DNA of 64,000 bases from Blastomussa wellsi (Eukaryota; Cnidaria; Anthozoa; Scleractinia; Plerogyridae), in NCBI GenBank assembly GCA_947652115.1, contig OX393562.1, positions 23,697,576-23,761,575 of the forward strand, read 5' to 3'. The notes beneath the pieces were generated by a model that was not told the origin of the DNA, did not search any database, and worked only from the letters and a program-made list of their open reading frames with translations. This document shows, piece after piece, positions 52,730 through 64,000 of the stretch. The position numbers and the translations under genes were made by a program. Within the stretch, counting starts at the first letter, position 1; every line of letters starts with the position of its first letter.

Positions 52730-53656
52730 TTAAGGTGATTCAGTGGTTTTGCACTGCGCATCTCTCACTGCGCATAACAAAATGGTGGCCATAAAAATAT
52801 CATTAAATGGGGCCGATCGAAGAGTAAAAGTTAATGAAATGTCGAATTGCATGTTTTCTGGCCACGATGAGTCTTAATGTTTCAAAATTTTGACGTGAAA
52901 GTGTCAGTGTCAGTTGTTGAGTTCAACTTGCGGAGGATGGCTGTTAAACTTGTAATGAGCCACTACAATGGCATTTAAGCTCCCACTCTATCGTAAAACG
53001 TCCTAATTGCCGTATGTCGATGAAAATTCCGCAAAATATTTTCTTCGATGCTGTCTTCCACCTTCAAAGGACCTTAAAACCGTATGACAGTCTGAAAACT
53101 CGCCCCAGCCTTCGCTCAAATATCGGAAAAATGCAGGTTGTGTGCACATTCAGCAGCTCTATTGCGATAACGAGTACGGTGATCCCCATTTTTATTTCAT
53201 GATTTTAATAATAATAGTGTTTTCTTTCAATAAGAAAAAAATACCAGAAATCTATGGCCAGTTTTCTGGAAATTGAACTAAATTGCATGGATTCAGCAAA
53301 ACAGGGCCCAACAGCGCACATCAAAAATAAGTCTATTTTGGAGCGTAAAGTAAAAAGAAAGGTGTTCAAAGACATTGTTTTGGTACATTGGTGAATAAAA
53401 AATAGAGCCAAGTCAAACGTTGTAGGATACTGCAAACTTTAAGGAAAATATCGAGCTTAGTTGTCTCGTTTTGGGTTATGCGCAGCTGTTGCCAGAGAAG
53501 CGTAAATAGCCATATTCGTCAACACTGTCACGTGGAAACGAGCACGGTGACCCCCACTTTTTATTACGCTTTTATAATTTTCTTGACTTGTTGCAAACAT
53601 GTGCCAAGTTTCAACGGAAATCTATGACGGGTTCTTTTACAAGGGAATCACCTTAA
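52730..53656. mobile_element. TTAA-flanked non-autonomous DNA transposon
   Basis: Ends GGTGATTC (52734) and GAATCACC (to 53652) are inverted, with TTAA at 52730-52733 and 53653-53656. CGGTGATCCCCATTTTTATT near 53178 and CGGTGACCCCCACTTTTTA near 53549 are the same internal motif as in the element at 24570-25211, so they belong to related families. No transposase frame. Confidence 0.72.
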
Positions 53657-55333
53657 TAACTGACCAGATTACCGTTTCAACTTTTTAGCAGCTTCTATCA
53701 TGCTCCTGAAGTCGAGATCAAACGCAGTAATCGAAAGGTCACCGAACCCTTGCATCTGTTGGGGCAGTTTTAGCTACGAGAACGCGATAATATCTCAACC
53801 ACTCAAATAGCTGTAGGGAGCCTAAAGCCTTAGTTCTTTGCTTTTTAACCAAGCCACCAAGAAGCTGTAGTCTTTTCCTTTAAAATCCACCAAACTCGTC
53901 TTGTCGGCCTCCGCCATGATTTATCAACCCACGTGGAATGCAGGGACAAGTAACATGAAATCGAATTTATCGTTCAAATTTCCCACTCTATATGAGTGAG
54001 GATCCAATTCCCCATCCCCGGGAAAGGCAAAGGCGTCAAATGCCCGGGGGGGATGTTAAAGCTTCGATTTGACTGATACATAAGGAGCTATTTTTGTGTT
54101 TTTAACATGATAGATCGCGAGCGGGGCTGAAAAAGTGGCCAGGTTGAGTCTTTACAAGTGAACTGCTAGTCAATGGGTGCACTTATTCTTGTCCGTGGCT
54201 TTGTGGATAAATAAAGATGCGTTTCAGAAACGCGTTGCAGATGGAAAATGAACTGCAAACCACAAACAGTCACGGGAGCGGCGCCAGGCTTCGCACATCG
54301 CGCAGAATTGTGTGACACATCCGGGATATTTACTGGCGCAATGGCGCTAAATTTGAAAGACCGAGACGACAATTGGCATGACACAATAAAGAAAAATGGC
54401 CGCAATAGGCAAAGGTCCCTCTGCATTTTATTTTGTCACAGCTTAACTATATAAAATATCAAAAGGGTTGCATAAGGCTTTTAAAGAAAAGATTTTCATA
54501 ATAAAATAACAACCATTTTTGACTCGGTACCACCTCTTTAACCTTTATCAATTTTGTGTTCAACTTGGCCTACTTTGGGTGAATTTCAGTATGGGAAATA
54601 GCTGTATGACAACTTTGAGGCCGAATTTCTTCAAATGAAGATTTCACCACGTTTGGGTTGCATATGGATATGTTTTCTTATAAAGTGTAAAGGGTTCATG
54701 CAACATATAAAGGGAATCTGATGTCTAGAAATAGTATAAAATCCAGCATTTCTGGAACATACATTTTCTCTCTTTGATTCCCTGGCGCCTTAGGGCCTTT
54801 GGGAGTTGAACTGTTTCATTTTAAACCTCGCGCGTGCATACTAATGACTCTAAGCTCCGCCTTTATGAACAATGGCAATGTTTCGCCTCATTTAAGCAAT
54901 GTTTCGCTTCATTTAAGCAAAAATTTGGTAATTGCTGTGAAATGGCAGTCAACTTTTTAAATTTGAAACAAGATAAGAACTTTTACATCAAGTTAAGAGC
55001 AAAGGACAATGTAAAAAATACGTACGCACGCACGCACGCAAAAAGCACGGGCTAAACGACTGAAGAAAGTTAACGGACAATGAAATTTATCGTCTGCTCA
55101 CTTAGCGTATTAAAGACTGCGATAAACGAAGGCTAACATTTCATGGTCCAGCGAGTTTTGTTTTAGAGGTATTTAATTGAAAGTAATAAGCGACGTCTAT
55201 GCTCGCATAAATTTCGCAACTGTATCTCGTGCGTTGAGACGAATACCGTTGAGACCAGTTCACTTAACCATCTTCATTTACACAGCATTCGAAAGAAGTT
55301 CACCAACAGTCTCTTCGCTGCTAAGTAAATCAA
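53657..55333. other. intergenic, no gene recognised
   Basis: Includes two tandem 21-bp units at 54876-54917 (CAATGTTTCGCCTCATTTAAG) and a short GCAC run near 55023-55039. No exon pattern seen. Confidence 0.4.
54876..54917. repeat. two tandem 21-bp units
   Basis: CAATGTTTCGCCTCATTTAAG is repeated once with a single C/T difference. Confidence 0.85.
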
Positions 55334-55882
55334 ATGTGTTCCGTTCAAGAATTGCAGCGAGTTGATCGGGAGCTCTTTTCAGAGCTCATAGAAACCCCGA
55401 TCAACCCTGCATTCTTCCACGTGTCTACTCCGTTGGTTGACGATTACAACCCTATGTTCTACCTCCAAATCTGCGGTGAGGGACTGTGGCAGTTGCGAGG
55501 GTACATCAGCAGAAACACGGACGTCTTATTTGCAGTTCTTCAAGATAATTTGTCTAAAATTGGATACCAGTTAACGCAGTCATCTTCCTTTCGAGTTGTA
55601 AATATTGTAAAGAACAGAGCACAATACATCGTCAACAAAACACGGAGCACGAGTTCCCACTGGGACACCGGGAGAACGGATAAAGCGTTAAGCCCGCGTA
55701 ACTTAAATCTTAAATCGTCGGCATGTTTTTTTCAATCCAAACTCTGTGTTCGCGTGGACAACAGTATTTTTTCTGTGAAGTGCACATTCCAAACTTTACG
55801 TAGAACTTTGAATTGTTTTCTTACGTTCAGTAGCAGTCGAGTTCTGATTTTTTTTCAAAATTTGTTTTCACTTAACGCTTAA
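55334..55882 (+). CDS. unrecognised ORF, 182 aa
   Basis: Open frame from ATG 55334 (MCSVQELQRVDRELFSELIE) to 55882. I do not recognise a family. The first about 110 residues look protein-like (mixed charged/hydrophobic composition, FHVSTPLVDDYNPMFYLQIC), while the C-terminal third becomes Phe/Ser/Leu-rich and may be non-coding read-through. It could be a first exon with a donor inside the frame, or a TE-derived fragment. Confidence 0.35.
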   Translation: MCSVQELQRVDRELFSELIETPINPAFFHVSTPLVDDYNPMFYLQICGEGLWQLRGYISRNTDVLFAVLQDNLSKIGYQLTQSSSFRVVNIVKNRAQYIVNKTRSTSSHWDTGRTDKALSPRNLNLKSSACFFQSKLCVRVDNSIFSVKCTFQTLRRTLNCFLTFSSSRVLIFFQNLFSLNA

Positions 55883-57693
55883 CGTGACTCCAGCGGCGCT
55901 TTTTTTTTTCGCATTTTCGCACCAAAAAGCGCGGTTGAGAATCCATGGATTGAGTTCGATTAGCGAGCGTTCGATTAACTATGCCGAAAACAAGAACTCG
56001 CCATCATATGTGCAACCCAGTTTTTAGTACATGGTTTTGGCCAGGACTACGTTTACCGATCGCTTGTCATAGAGCTCTGTCAAACGAGGTATGAAGGGGC
56101 AAAAATTTCTTAAAGTGAAAAAGCTGAGCTAAACAGCGCGTGCTTAATATAATTAGAAATACGCAATGTGGAATCTATTTCTCCCAGCAGACATGATGTA
56201 AACACTATTGCTTCACACGAATTTGGTTATAAAATCCTTTGCAAAGAGTGTCGCCCGCCTTCATTTAGAGCGCTATTGTTCACTTTATCACACCTTTCGA
56301 TTCGCTTCACACATTGAACGGTTTGATTGACAGGCGTTGAAATCTCCTGAGAGAGTCGAGTTTCCCAAAGCTAAATTTGTCAACCAATCACAGCCGACTC
56401 ATCGTGGGTTTACAAGCAAGACTACTTATACTTTTGCATTTCATTATAGTTTGAAACACACAAAAAGGATTGACGGATATTAATGGCGGCGCCAACACAG
56501 AGGCTGATGAAAGCTAAAAAGTTGTAACTCCTAACTGCTGACGGAAAAGGCTAACCTCAAGAGACCGGAAATACAAAATCCCGGATTTAAACGGGACTCT
56601 CATTACTACGGGAATAACAGGTAGAATTTGACGTACGTAGCTCAGTGAACTACCACCTACCCGGAAAGCGTAATACGGGTGTTTTGGGCGTACCCCTGTA
56701 ACTCCCAGGAACATAGCTGAAATGTCTGTGGGCCTTAATCATGGCACTTGCAAGCCCAGGAAACAGTTATGCTGAAATCGAATACAAACGAAATACTCGG
56801 CCCAAGCACTTTAAATATATGCTCCAACTGGTGTTACAGTTCCAGTAGACAAGAGTGTTTTTTGTTTCTTTGCTATCTTACGTTTACTTTACTTTTCATA
56901 CATAACCTTTGTGCCTATTAATTAAAGACATTAAAAACGAGAACCTAGCTTTCCCAAGGAAGGCCGTCAATTTTGGCCACAGGGCCGGGTAGATTTAGTA
57001 ATTTTGTAGTCTGATGTTCACTTCTTTGTCATGGGTCAAGTGCAAATACTGATAAGATGACAATTGACTCAGTAAACTAGGTGATGTATATCGCTAGTAA
57101 AACCGTTCTCGAAACAATCCATATAATTACTATTTTTTCTAATATTCAATTGAATGTTTATTCACCACATATTTACATCATTTAATTAAAAAGAAATAAC
57201 AAAACAAAAGATAAGAGAAATAAGTGGTGAGTAGACCTCAAAAAACCTCAGGGCTTACACTAAGAGGTCCCCTCGTTGATACATAACAAATTATTGTATT
57301 CTTTTCAGTGTTTCCACATGCTAGAGTCCATCAACTGGGCGACTCGTTGTTAATCTAGATCTGTTTCGATCTGTTGTTTACGCGGTTAGTCACGTCAGAT
57401 AATACTTCATGAAATATGGAGCAGTGTTCTTGACCCGATAACATTCGCTGAGTGTGAGTTATTGTGTTATTTAATTACATGTATACCGTATACAAAAAAA
57501 ATACCATATAATTACAATGATTGGTTGTCCGGTACGCCCTGGGGCATTCATCACGTTGAAAACTTTTTAAAAGTGTACTGTTTTTAGCGATTTGTAGGAC
57601 AGGCGGTTCAGCGAAGCAGAGCGCGTAGCACGACCACGAGCCCAGGGGCATGGGGAACTTAACCGCACTATCATCTGGTCTTCAATGGAAAAT
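55883..57693. other. intergenic, no gene recognised
   Basis: No exons or bounded elements identified. The right part is downstream of the minus-strand GPCR and may include its 3' UTR. Confidence 0.4.
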
Positions 57694-58551
57694 TCAATCC
57701 TTTGTTACATGAACCGACTTCCCCTTGCGAAATGTATTCCTTAGCTCTTTTTTAATGTCGCGTTTAAACAAAGCATAGGCAATCGGGTTAGCAGCAGAAT
57801 TTGTAAGAACAAGGAAAAACACGGCACTGATCAGATCGTCTGTAGCTTCACACAATTTGGTAAAATAGCACAGAGAGCTATACACTTCAAGTGCATAACA
57901 GGCGATGAAAATAACCACCACAGTTCCGATAACACGAGCTGATGAGACCGTTCTTTGACCTTTGTGATTTGGTTTATTATAACGTAGTTGACAATCCAAC
58001 TTCGCAAACTGTCGACAACGTTTCCTTGCAGTTCTTATGATTATGACCGTGACAAGAAGCAGTATGACACATGGGACAAATTCAAACACACAGGTCCAGA
58101 TGATAACTGTAATGTTGAAGTTTATGTTACATCCATGTAGATTCGTGCAAAAGGAAGGAACAAAATACACAAAGAACGGCACAAACCACGAGAAAGCTAT
58201 CAGGTACTGAGCCCGCCTTCTTGTCATCAAAGTTCTGTAGTTGAGTGGCCTTACAATGGCTATATAGCGGTCTACAGTCATTGCACAAAGATTGGTTGTG
58301 GAAGAATAAATCATTAAAACAGCAATGTCATCCGCGATTCTTCGATTGCAACTTGAGTTTAAAAACTTGCATATGAAATGGGCGGGGAAGAAACAAGCGC
58401 CAACTCCAAAATCGGCCAGTGCTAGTGATAACACGAAGTGGTTTGGAATTGTTTTGAGTTTGTGCCTTGTGCATATAAGGTAGATTACCAAGCCATTTCC
58501 CAAGATGGCAATGATTGAAGGAATCCATCCAAGAATCCAGTACCAGTTCAT
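57694..58551 (-). CDS. class A (rhodopsin-like) GPCR, single exon
   Basis: 285 aa from ATG 58551 (MNWYWILG). Motifs: LGNGLVIYLI (TM1), LSLALADFGVG (TM2), TVDRYIAIVRPLNY (DRY), NSAANPIAYALF (NPxxY), then helix-8-like KRDIKKELRNTF. The N-terminus is only a few residues long, so a peptide- or glycoprotein-binding ectodomain is absent. TM6 reads VVIFIACYALEVYSS: the CWxP toggle is missing, as in the receptor at 29765. Cysteines in the TM2-TM3 loop (NSSCNRR) and ECL2 (NLHGCN) could form the usual disulfide, unlike the other copy. The two proteins are about equally long and share the TM7 signature, so they are paralogues in opposite orientation 27 kb apart. Ligand unknown. Confidence 0.9.
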   Translation of the reverse strand: MNWYWILGWIPSIIAILGNGLVIYLICTRHKLKTIPNHFVLSLALADFGVGACFFPAHFICKFLNSSCNRRIADDIAVLMIYSSTTNLCAMTVDRYIAIVRPLNYRTLMTRRRAQYLIAFSWFVPFFVYFVPSFCTNLHGCNINFNITVIIWTCVFEFVPCVILLLVTVIIIRTARKRCRQFAKLDCQLRYNKPNHKGQRTVSSARVIGTVVVIFIACYALEVYSSLCYFTKLCEATDDLISAVFFLVLTNSAANPIAYALFKRDIKKELRNTFRKGKSVHVTKD

Positions 58552-60109
58552 CTTGAACTATAATGAGCTACTGGAAAATAATGGTTCAAATCTAACTGGA
58601 AGAAACTTTATCCATGACGCATTTGTAAACATATACTTTTAGGTAACGCATGCGTCGGATTGGAAATTGATCTGATCTCCACCCAATAACCGATTTGTCA
58701 TCTATTAGGTTCTATAGCAACGAAAGCACCATTAATTTAGTTAAGCCCGCGGGATAAGGCTTTAGGTTCTCCATCACTAAATTTTTTGGCAATTTTTGTT
58801 TAAGACCTGCGCGGCATACACCCGCTGCTAAGTTAAACACACCACACCGAGCAACAATGCTGAACGGAAACAATGTCTGTCAATATGTTTACAACGTGAT
58901 CTTGTTAACTCGCCACACTAAAATGGTATCGCCTTTAAAGAAATTGGATTCCTGGAGGATTAGAGGCATGGAATTAGCCTTTCATGATCTTTTCAATATC
59001 GCGAAAGCCACTCTTCATTACTCGTCGGAACGAAAAGGACAATTTATCTTTGCATTAGGCAATGATATGTAGATGCACTGCAAATCAGTCATAGGTAAAA
59101 TCAGCCTTTGGACGCTTTGACACAGATAAATAAATGAGCGTTCGTGAATAAAACCGTTAAAGGGACGTACACAGTTAACTCAGATGGCCAAAGAACAAGA
59201 GTTGAATGGGCCACATAAAAACTTGATCTCTTCTTGTATGATCTCACGAAAAATAAACAGCGATTGGGTGTTCAACCTCGCCTCTTATATCATTGTTTTA
59301 ACACCGCGAAAAACGACTTGAAAAGTAAAACTATCAATGATTCTCAGCGAAATAATAAATAGTGGTGCCTTTTTTCTGCTGTGTTAGACGAGGAAAACGT
59401 TTCCACATAGTTTTTGATCACTTATTGGGTAGCACAGGTTCTATTGTTTTCGGACCAATAGTTGTTATTTGTAATACACTGTACATCAGCTGACTGACTG
59501 ACACATCCTAAATAAACTTTCACATTGAATGTCTGTTGTTTGTGTAGTCGAAAGAGAGGGAACAGTATACGGGTTAAAAAAGAAATTGGGATTCAAATTT
59601 AAAACAACCTGAATCTGGCTGAGGTAGACTCTGTTGTTATTGGTAGAAACTAAGATTGCCCACACTGATCGAACACAACTAGGAATCACTATTTTGACCG
59701 GTCCAACGTTAAGGAAAACTGATGTACCGCAAGGAGTGTATTATTTCGTCCTTCCCTTTACCCTTTTACATGAAATGGTAATGGGATTTTTATAGCGCAC
59801 TTACTACTTACATATTCCAATGCGCTCTTTACATTTCTAGTTAGGGGTGAGATCGGACGCCAGCATGTAAAAAGACGAACACGTATCAGTAGCCAGGTCG
59901 TCGATTCGTCGATTCACTATTTTTATCAAAGAAGCATCCAATAGCTGAGTTGTTTTAAAAAATTGGGAACGGAGAGTAAAGCAGGATGAACAAAAGGCAT
60001 TGATTAAGAATGATGGAAAGATTCAAACTCATTTACAGTGAGGACACTCGAACCATGAACACATGACCTTTTTTGTACATTTTTTTATCATTATCCAGTG
60101 TTAGCCCTT
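58552..60109. other. intergenic, no gene recognised
   Basis: No exon pattern. TTTTTATAGCGCACTTACT with CAATGCGCTCTTTACAT near 59788-59836 looks like a dispersed repeat, but its limits are not visible. Confidence 0.4.
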
Positions 60110-60163
60110 CATATAAACAGGTGAATTAGTGTTTTTCATATAAACAGGTGAATTAGTGTTTTT
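60110..60163. repeat. two tandem 27-bp units
   Basis: The unit CATATAAACAGGTGAATTAG plus TGTTTTT occurs twice without differences, indicating a recent duplication. Confidence 0.9.
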
Positions 60164-60702
60164 AGGTGCTGAAAAGGTTCGAGGTGTCCGCACTGCAATA
60201 TTCCGAATCGATTTTAAGTTTTCGCATGCAAGACAGTTAGAAGCAAAGAAAAATTAGGAAAAAGATGTAACAAAAGCTGAAAACGCTCATATTTTTCGAT
60301 CATTATAGATTCAGTGTTAACTCTACATATGGGTGTGGAGCAAAGTGAGATGGAATTATTATTTATTTATTTATTTATTTGTCAGATCAGAAAAATTGAA
60401 ATTTTGACAAATAAGGTAGGGCGGGGAGACCTTTCGGAAACCACCAGGCTTTTCGCAAATTATTCCACACGAGGAGCGTAGTACGCGAGTGATGTCAAAA
60501 CACAGACAACGCTTACAAAAATAAACCGGTATGATGAATGTTCCTAGAACACTTTTGAAACGAAAACGGCTTTATTTCTCTCAAAACGCATAACGTCCGA
60601 GTCTCTAGGGGATCCAATAATTTGCATTCCGGTTTAAGTCTTCATGGGCTTGACTTCACATGCATGGCATGACTAACAGCTTACCACTCGCGCGGGAGTG
60701 AT

Positions 60703-60903
60703 GTGAAATCCGGCATGTAATAAAATCAGGAATACCAGAACACTGGAACACCCCGGAACACGGAACCCGAAACACCCAAGTGCCAACACTTTTGAAAAGA
60801 ATAAAACACTGGTGTTCCGGGATGTTCCGGTGTTCCGGTGTTCCGTGTTTCGGGGTCTTCCGATGTTCCGGTGTTCATGATTTTAGTACATGCCGTGAAA
60901 TCC
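60703..60903. mobile_element. palindromic MITE with 9-bp target-site duplication
   Basis: Direct repeats GTGAAATCC at 60703-60711 and 60895-60903 flank a 183-bp element that starts GGCATGTAATAAAATCA and ends TGATTTTAGTACATGCC. The interior is built of GGTGTTCCG/CGGAACACC units in opposite orientation in the two halves. No ORF. Same duplication length as the elements at 16810 and 16471. Confidence 0.82.
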
Positions 60904-62995
60904 TGGTGTATTTTTGAGGTACTCGTCTATGGATCAATCCGGCCGGCAGATTATGACAGGAAAGCTTGATAATTTATAAATAACATTTACACTTTTTTCT
61001 TTTAGTGTAATATGGATTATAAAAAATAAAGGAAACGATTAGTGACTGTTTGAAAAGAAGTATAATCAGACCTGAGTCTGATAGTGTAGTGATGCTGAAC
61101 GTAAAAATTGCTAAGGCTGGTGTTCTTTGTCAAACAATATTTCACTAATATCCACGTGGTACACAAATAATATCGCTTTCACCCTCGCTTTACCATATTC
61201 ATCAATTCTTATCTTGGATTGCTATTCTTGGTTTTCACGTGACGTCATAAAATTTTAAGAACAAAATTCGCTGGGCCTGCGTAATTTTCATTGTCACCAC
61301 GTGAAAGAAATCCTAAAAATACACATATTCACAAGTTTTCAGCTAGATAGTGTCCTTTGTGTTTGAAATACAGCATGTTGAATTTTCGAGATTTCCGCAG
61401 AACGTGACCTCACGATGGCACCGTGGCAAAGTTGTCGTGCTCTAAGAAAAGGTCTTTTCCCAAAAGTTTTGCAGTTTAAACAGTTCAAGTATCAGGAAAG
61501 ATGTGTATGTGCATATACACTAGATCGTGAGGAATGAGCAGTCGCTTTTATGGTCAGTGCCAGATGTTTTCTTTGATTTCCGGCCGCCATGCATGCTGGT
61601 GCCCATCAAGCTGGGCACCAACATGGCGTTTCCATACTGAGCTCTATAAATTTGCGAGAAATGCTTCGGCAAATAACTCACGAATGGTGTACCACACAGA
61701 CCTGAGACTTGGAGATGTTGTTTACCTATTAATATTTTATAACATTTGAATTTATCAGAATTTTTAATTGCATGGTTTCGAGTTTATATTTTGATGGCGT
61801 GACAGTGAAAACCGCCTATAGCTCTTGATTTTAATCACAAATTATAATTATTTTAGTGTATAATATCTGGCGCAATGTATAAAATGAATCTGGTTTTCTG
61901 TGAATGTTGTCCACGAAGGACCACAAAGGTATATAGACGTTTTAAAACATTTTCCGCAATTTGAGTCACCCAGTAAATGAATCTCCATTTAGAAGCCCAT
62001 AGAAACAAAGTTTTACGCCTGCAAAGACCCACTTGCACTTCTGGTAGGGAGCGATCTTTTATAAGAAAAGCTACGTTATAGTGAATATTCTGCATAACTT
62101 ATTTTTACAGCTGCTACGGGTCCTACAGTTTATTTCGATTTGTTCATTTTTTATGCAAATTTGTCCTTATGGTAAACAATATAGCTTTTAATACCAAGAT
62201 GACTATTATCTTTTCCTTTCGATGTTCCGTTCAGTGAAAGTGCCATTAATGTTTAAACTAATTCATTTTTATTAATTAGAAATGGCTAATGCCGCCATCA
62301 TAGCTACAGAAATACCCCATGCATTTTGCGGGTTTCTTTTCAGTGTACCAAAGTAAATATTTCGCCATTAAACTAACGGAACACTGTTCTTTTGAGGGAG
62401 GAAACGGGGATTGCCATTTCGACGTCTGCAAACAAAAACTATATAGGACCGCCCCTCCAGTTTCAAATAGGTTAAATTCTTAAGAGTTTAACATAAGAAA
62501 AAGTCACCAATTATTATTGCTTGGGGAATTGGAGCTTGTGCCTCAAACTGCTTTTTGTCAATATTTTGAAAGGTGATCTGGGACGAGGCATGCATGTGAA
62601 TTCTATTTGATGTGTAAAAGATAAATTTATCTATGAATAGAACTTTGATCAACAAATAAAGAAGCCTCGAGGAGAAACACTCCACTATCGGCTTGTGTTT
62701 CTCCCTGTACTTCTTGAGTCAGATAATTAGATCGTTTCTTCTGTGAGTTTGTCAAAATGCCGAAGCAAAAACTAGAAATCGTTCTGCCATTTTTCAAATA
62801 ATCCTGCTTTGTACGCTGATAAAGCACGCTCTTTCAACCAATCAGAGCGCGCGTTTATATATCGACACTAAATAATTGAAATGATTTAAATAAATAATTT
62901 AAATAATCTGTGAGGTCGCCTCTCTAAACAACTGCAGAAATAATTCTGGTGTTAGCTTGTTGGTCTTTTATCTAGTAAAAGAACCGGATATTTTA
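60904..62995. other. intergenic, no gene recognised
   Basis: Contains GGTGCCCATCAAGCTGGGCACC (a small hairpin near 61599), and at 62753-62860 a second copy of the repeat at 42705-42800. No exons seen. Confidence 0.4.
62753..62860. repeat. dispersed repeat, copy 2 of pair
   Basis: CAAAATGCCGAAGCAAAAAC, AAAGCACGCTCTTTCAACC and AATCAGAGCGCGCG follow the same order as at 42705-42800. Confidence 0.5.
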
Positions 62996-63663
62996 CTAAT
63001 GAGACTTCCAGAACATGAAAGCTTTTAACGAATCTCTAAATTCAGTTTTCCTAGCAGCATAAATCCACGGATTAATCGCTGCGTTTGAGTAAGCCAAGAA
63101 AAGTGTCCAAGTTCCCCAAGATTCAAGTGATTTTTTTTCTCTTAACACGAAGACCCATCTCTACATACAGCAACTTCCTTTGCGGAATAGGCTAGGGCTG
63201 GTAAAGCAGTCAAATAAAATACACCGATAACAATAGCAATCGTAATGGAAGCCTTTTTTTGTGTAGTTGCCCAGCCAACGGCGAACCGCTTTGCTGTCCG
63301 ATAAATGCTTTTTTTGAAAATGAGGCTATAGCAGTACGAAATTAGATCACCTGGAATAAATAACTCTGTAGAAACAGCTTATCCAGTACGTATCTTGGTA
63401 GAAACCAAGCGCAGGCTACCGATACAGCTTGAAATAACCCAAGCAGACGCTGTAGCATATCGAAAACGTGTTGTGGTTACGATGGAGTTATATCGTAAAG
63501 GTAAATTCACTCCAACATAACTGTCCAAGCTGACATCACACAAGCTATATGTCGATATGCCAACAGACAAAACGTAAACACAATCGACGGAAATACTCAG
63601 AGGATGTTCCTCGTCGGCAACAGTTGACAATGATCGTGTGATCCACACGAAGCCGAAAATCAC
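62996..63663 (-). pseudogene. class A GPCR pseudogene, 5' truncated
   Basis: Read on the minus strand, recognisable pieces follow in order but in different frames. TM3/ICL2 is DVSLDSYVGVNLPLRYNS (DRY changed to DSY), then TM4 (ATASAWVIS), ICL3/TM6 (KKASITIAIVIGVFYLTALP, no CWxP) and TM7 with helix 8 (AYSNAAINPWIYAARKTEF). Stops and frameshifts lie between TM4 and TM5 and before TM7. TM1-TM2 are not found upstream. The NPWIYA signature sets it apart from the two intact receptors here. Confidence 0.82.
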
Positions 63664-64000
63664 TGGAAAAATTGAAAATTTACAGGCACGTGTAAATCAT
63701 GTAAATATAATTTACATTCTTTGTAAATGTCAATTTACATTTTGGATTTTTGTAAAATGAAATTTCCACGACATTTACAGGTTTCAAAAGACCATGGAAA
63801 TTACATGTTTATAATGATTTACATGGTCCTTTTATTACAACCACAATTTTAAGAACATGTAAAAAACATGTAAAACATTTTGCTAATTTTTACAGCATCT
63901 CCTTCGAAAAAAATGATGTAAATGTTTTAACTAAAACGTGTAAATAACATGTAAATGACAAACATGTAAAAAGACTGTAAATGTTTCGTTTATGACCCTG
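63664..64000. repeat. block dense in TGTAAA/TTTACA motifs
   Basis: About 18 copies of TGTAAA or its inverse TTTACA occur within about 330 bp, many as ACATGTAAA, in both orientations and continuing to the window edge. Such clustering is typical of subterminal repeats of DNA transposons (for example hAT-type), but no terminus is inside the window. Confidence 0.6.

Overview
The window is nuclear DNA of an animal, most likely a cnidarian and probably a stony coral. The basis is split genes with GT-AG introns, single-exon class A GPCRs, a dispersed family of class II tRNA-Ser genes, and a dense mix of short inverted-repeat elements with Penelope-like, Harbinger and tyrosine-recombinase retroelements. 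The host assignment is inference from gene and repeat content. No bacterial operons or CRISPR arrays are present. There is one 200-base run of N (39107-39306).

Left third (2.8-23.5 kb). Two paralogous seven-exon genes for Fe(II)/2-oxoglutarate-dependent dioxygenases of the isopenicillin-N-synthase/ACC-oxidase type lie head to head. One is on the minus strand (2818-15520, 315 aa) and the other on the plus strand (17800-23463, 328 aa), with about 2.3 kb between their start codons. I reconstructed all exons by splice sites and by alignment of the two copies. Exons 4, 5 and 6 have identical lengths in both. A 4.6 kb tyrosine-recombinase retrotransposon (gag with one in-frame stop, RT-RNase H, recombinase) sits antisense in intron 1 of the minus gene. 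A decayed copy of exon 1 plus its 5' flank lies at 28194-28354.

Middle (23.5-40.5 kb). After an intergenic stretch full of MITE-like elements come a single-exon class A GPCR (29765-30676) and a complete 2.9 kb PIF/Harbinger transposon (31565-34479) with an intact DDE transposase and a frameshifted Myb/SANT-like partner gene. Next is a composite of two Penelope-like element (PLE) copies arranged head to head around the N gap. The whole composite is bounded by one 14-bp target-site duplication and carries hammerhead-like ribozymes in both 3' arms. A 251-bp element at 1253-1503 has the same architecture without any coding part.

Right (36-64 kb). Seven intact-looking tRNA-Ser genes (anticodons CGA and TGA, both strands) and one pseudogene are spread over 16 kb, with partly duplicated flanks and intervening repeats. 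A second single-exon GPCR of the same unusual subfamily lies on the minus strand (57694-58551), and a decayed GPCR of another subfamily is near the right edge. The window ends in a block packed with TGTAAA/TTTACA motifs.

Much of the rest is non-coding, with small mobile elements recognisable by inverted ends and target-site duplications. These include three TTAA-flanked elements, four palindromic MITEs with 9-10-bp duplications, two TA-flanked MITEs, one tRNA-derived SINE and LINE 3' ends.
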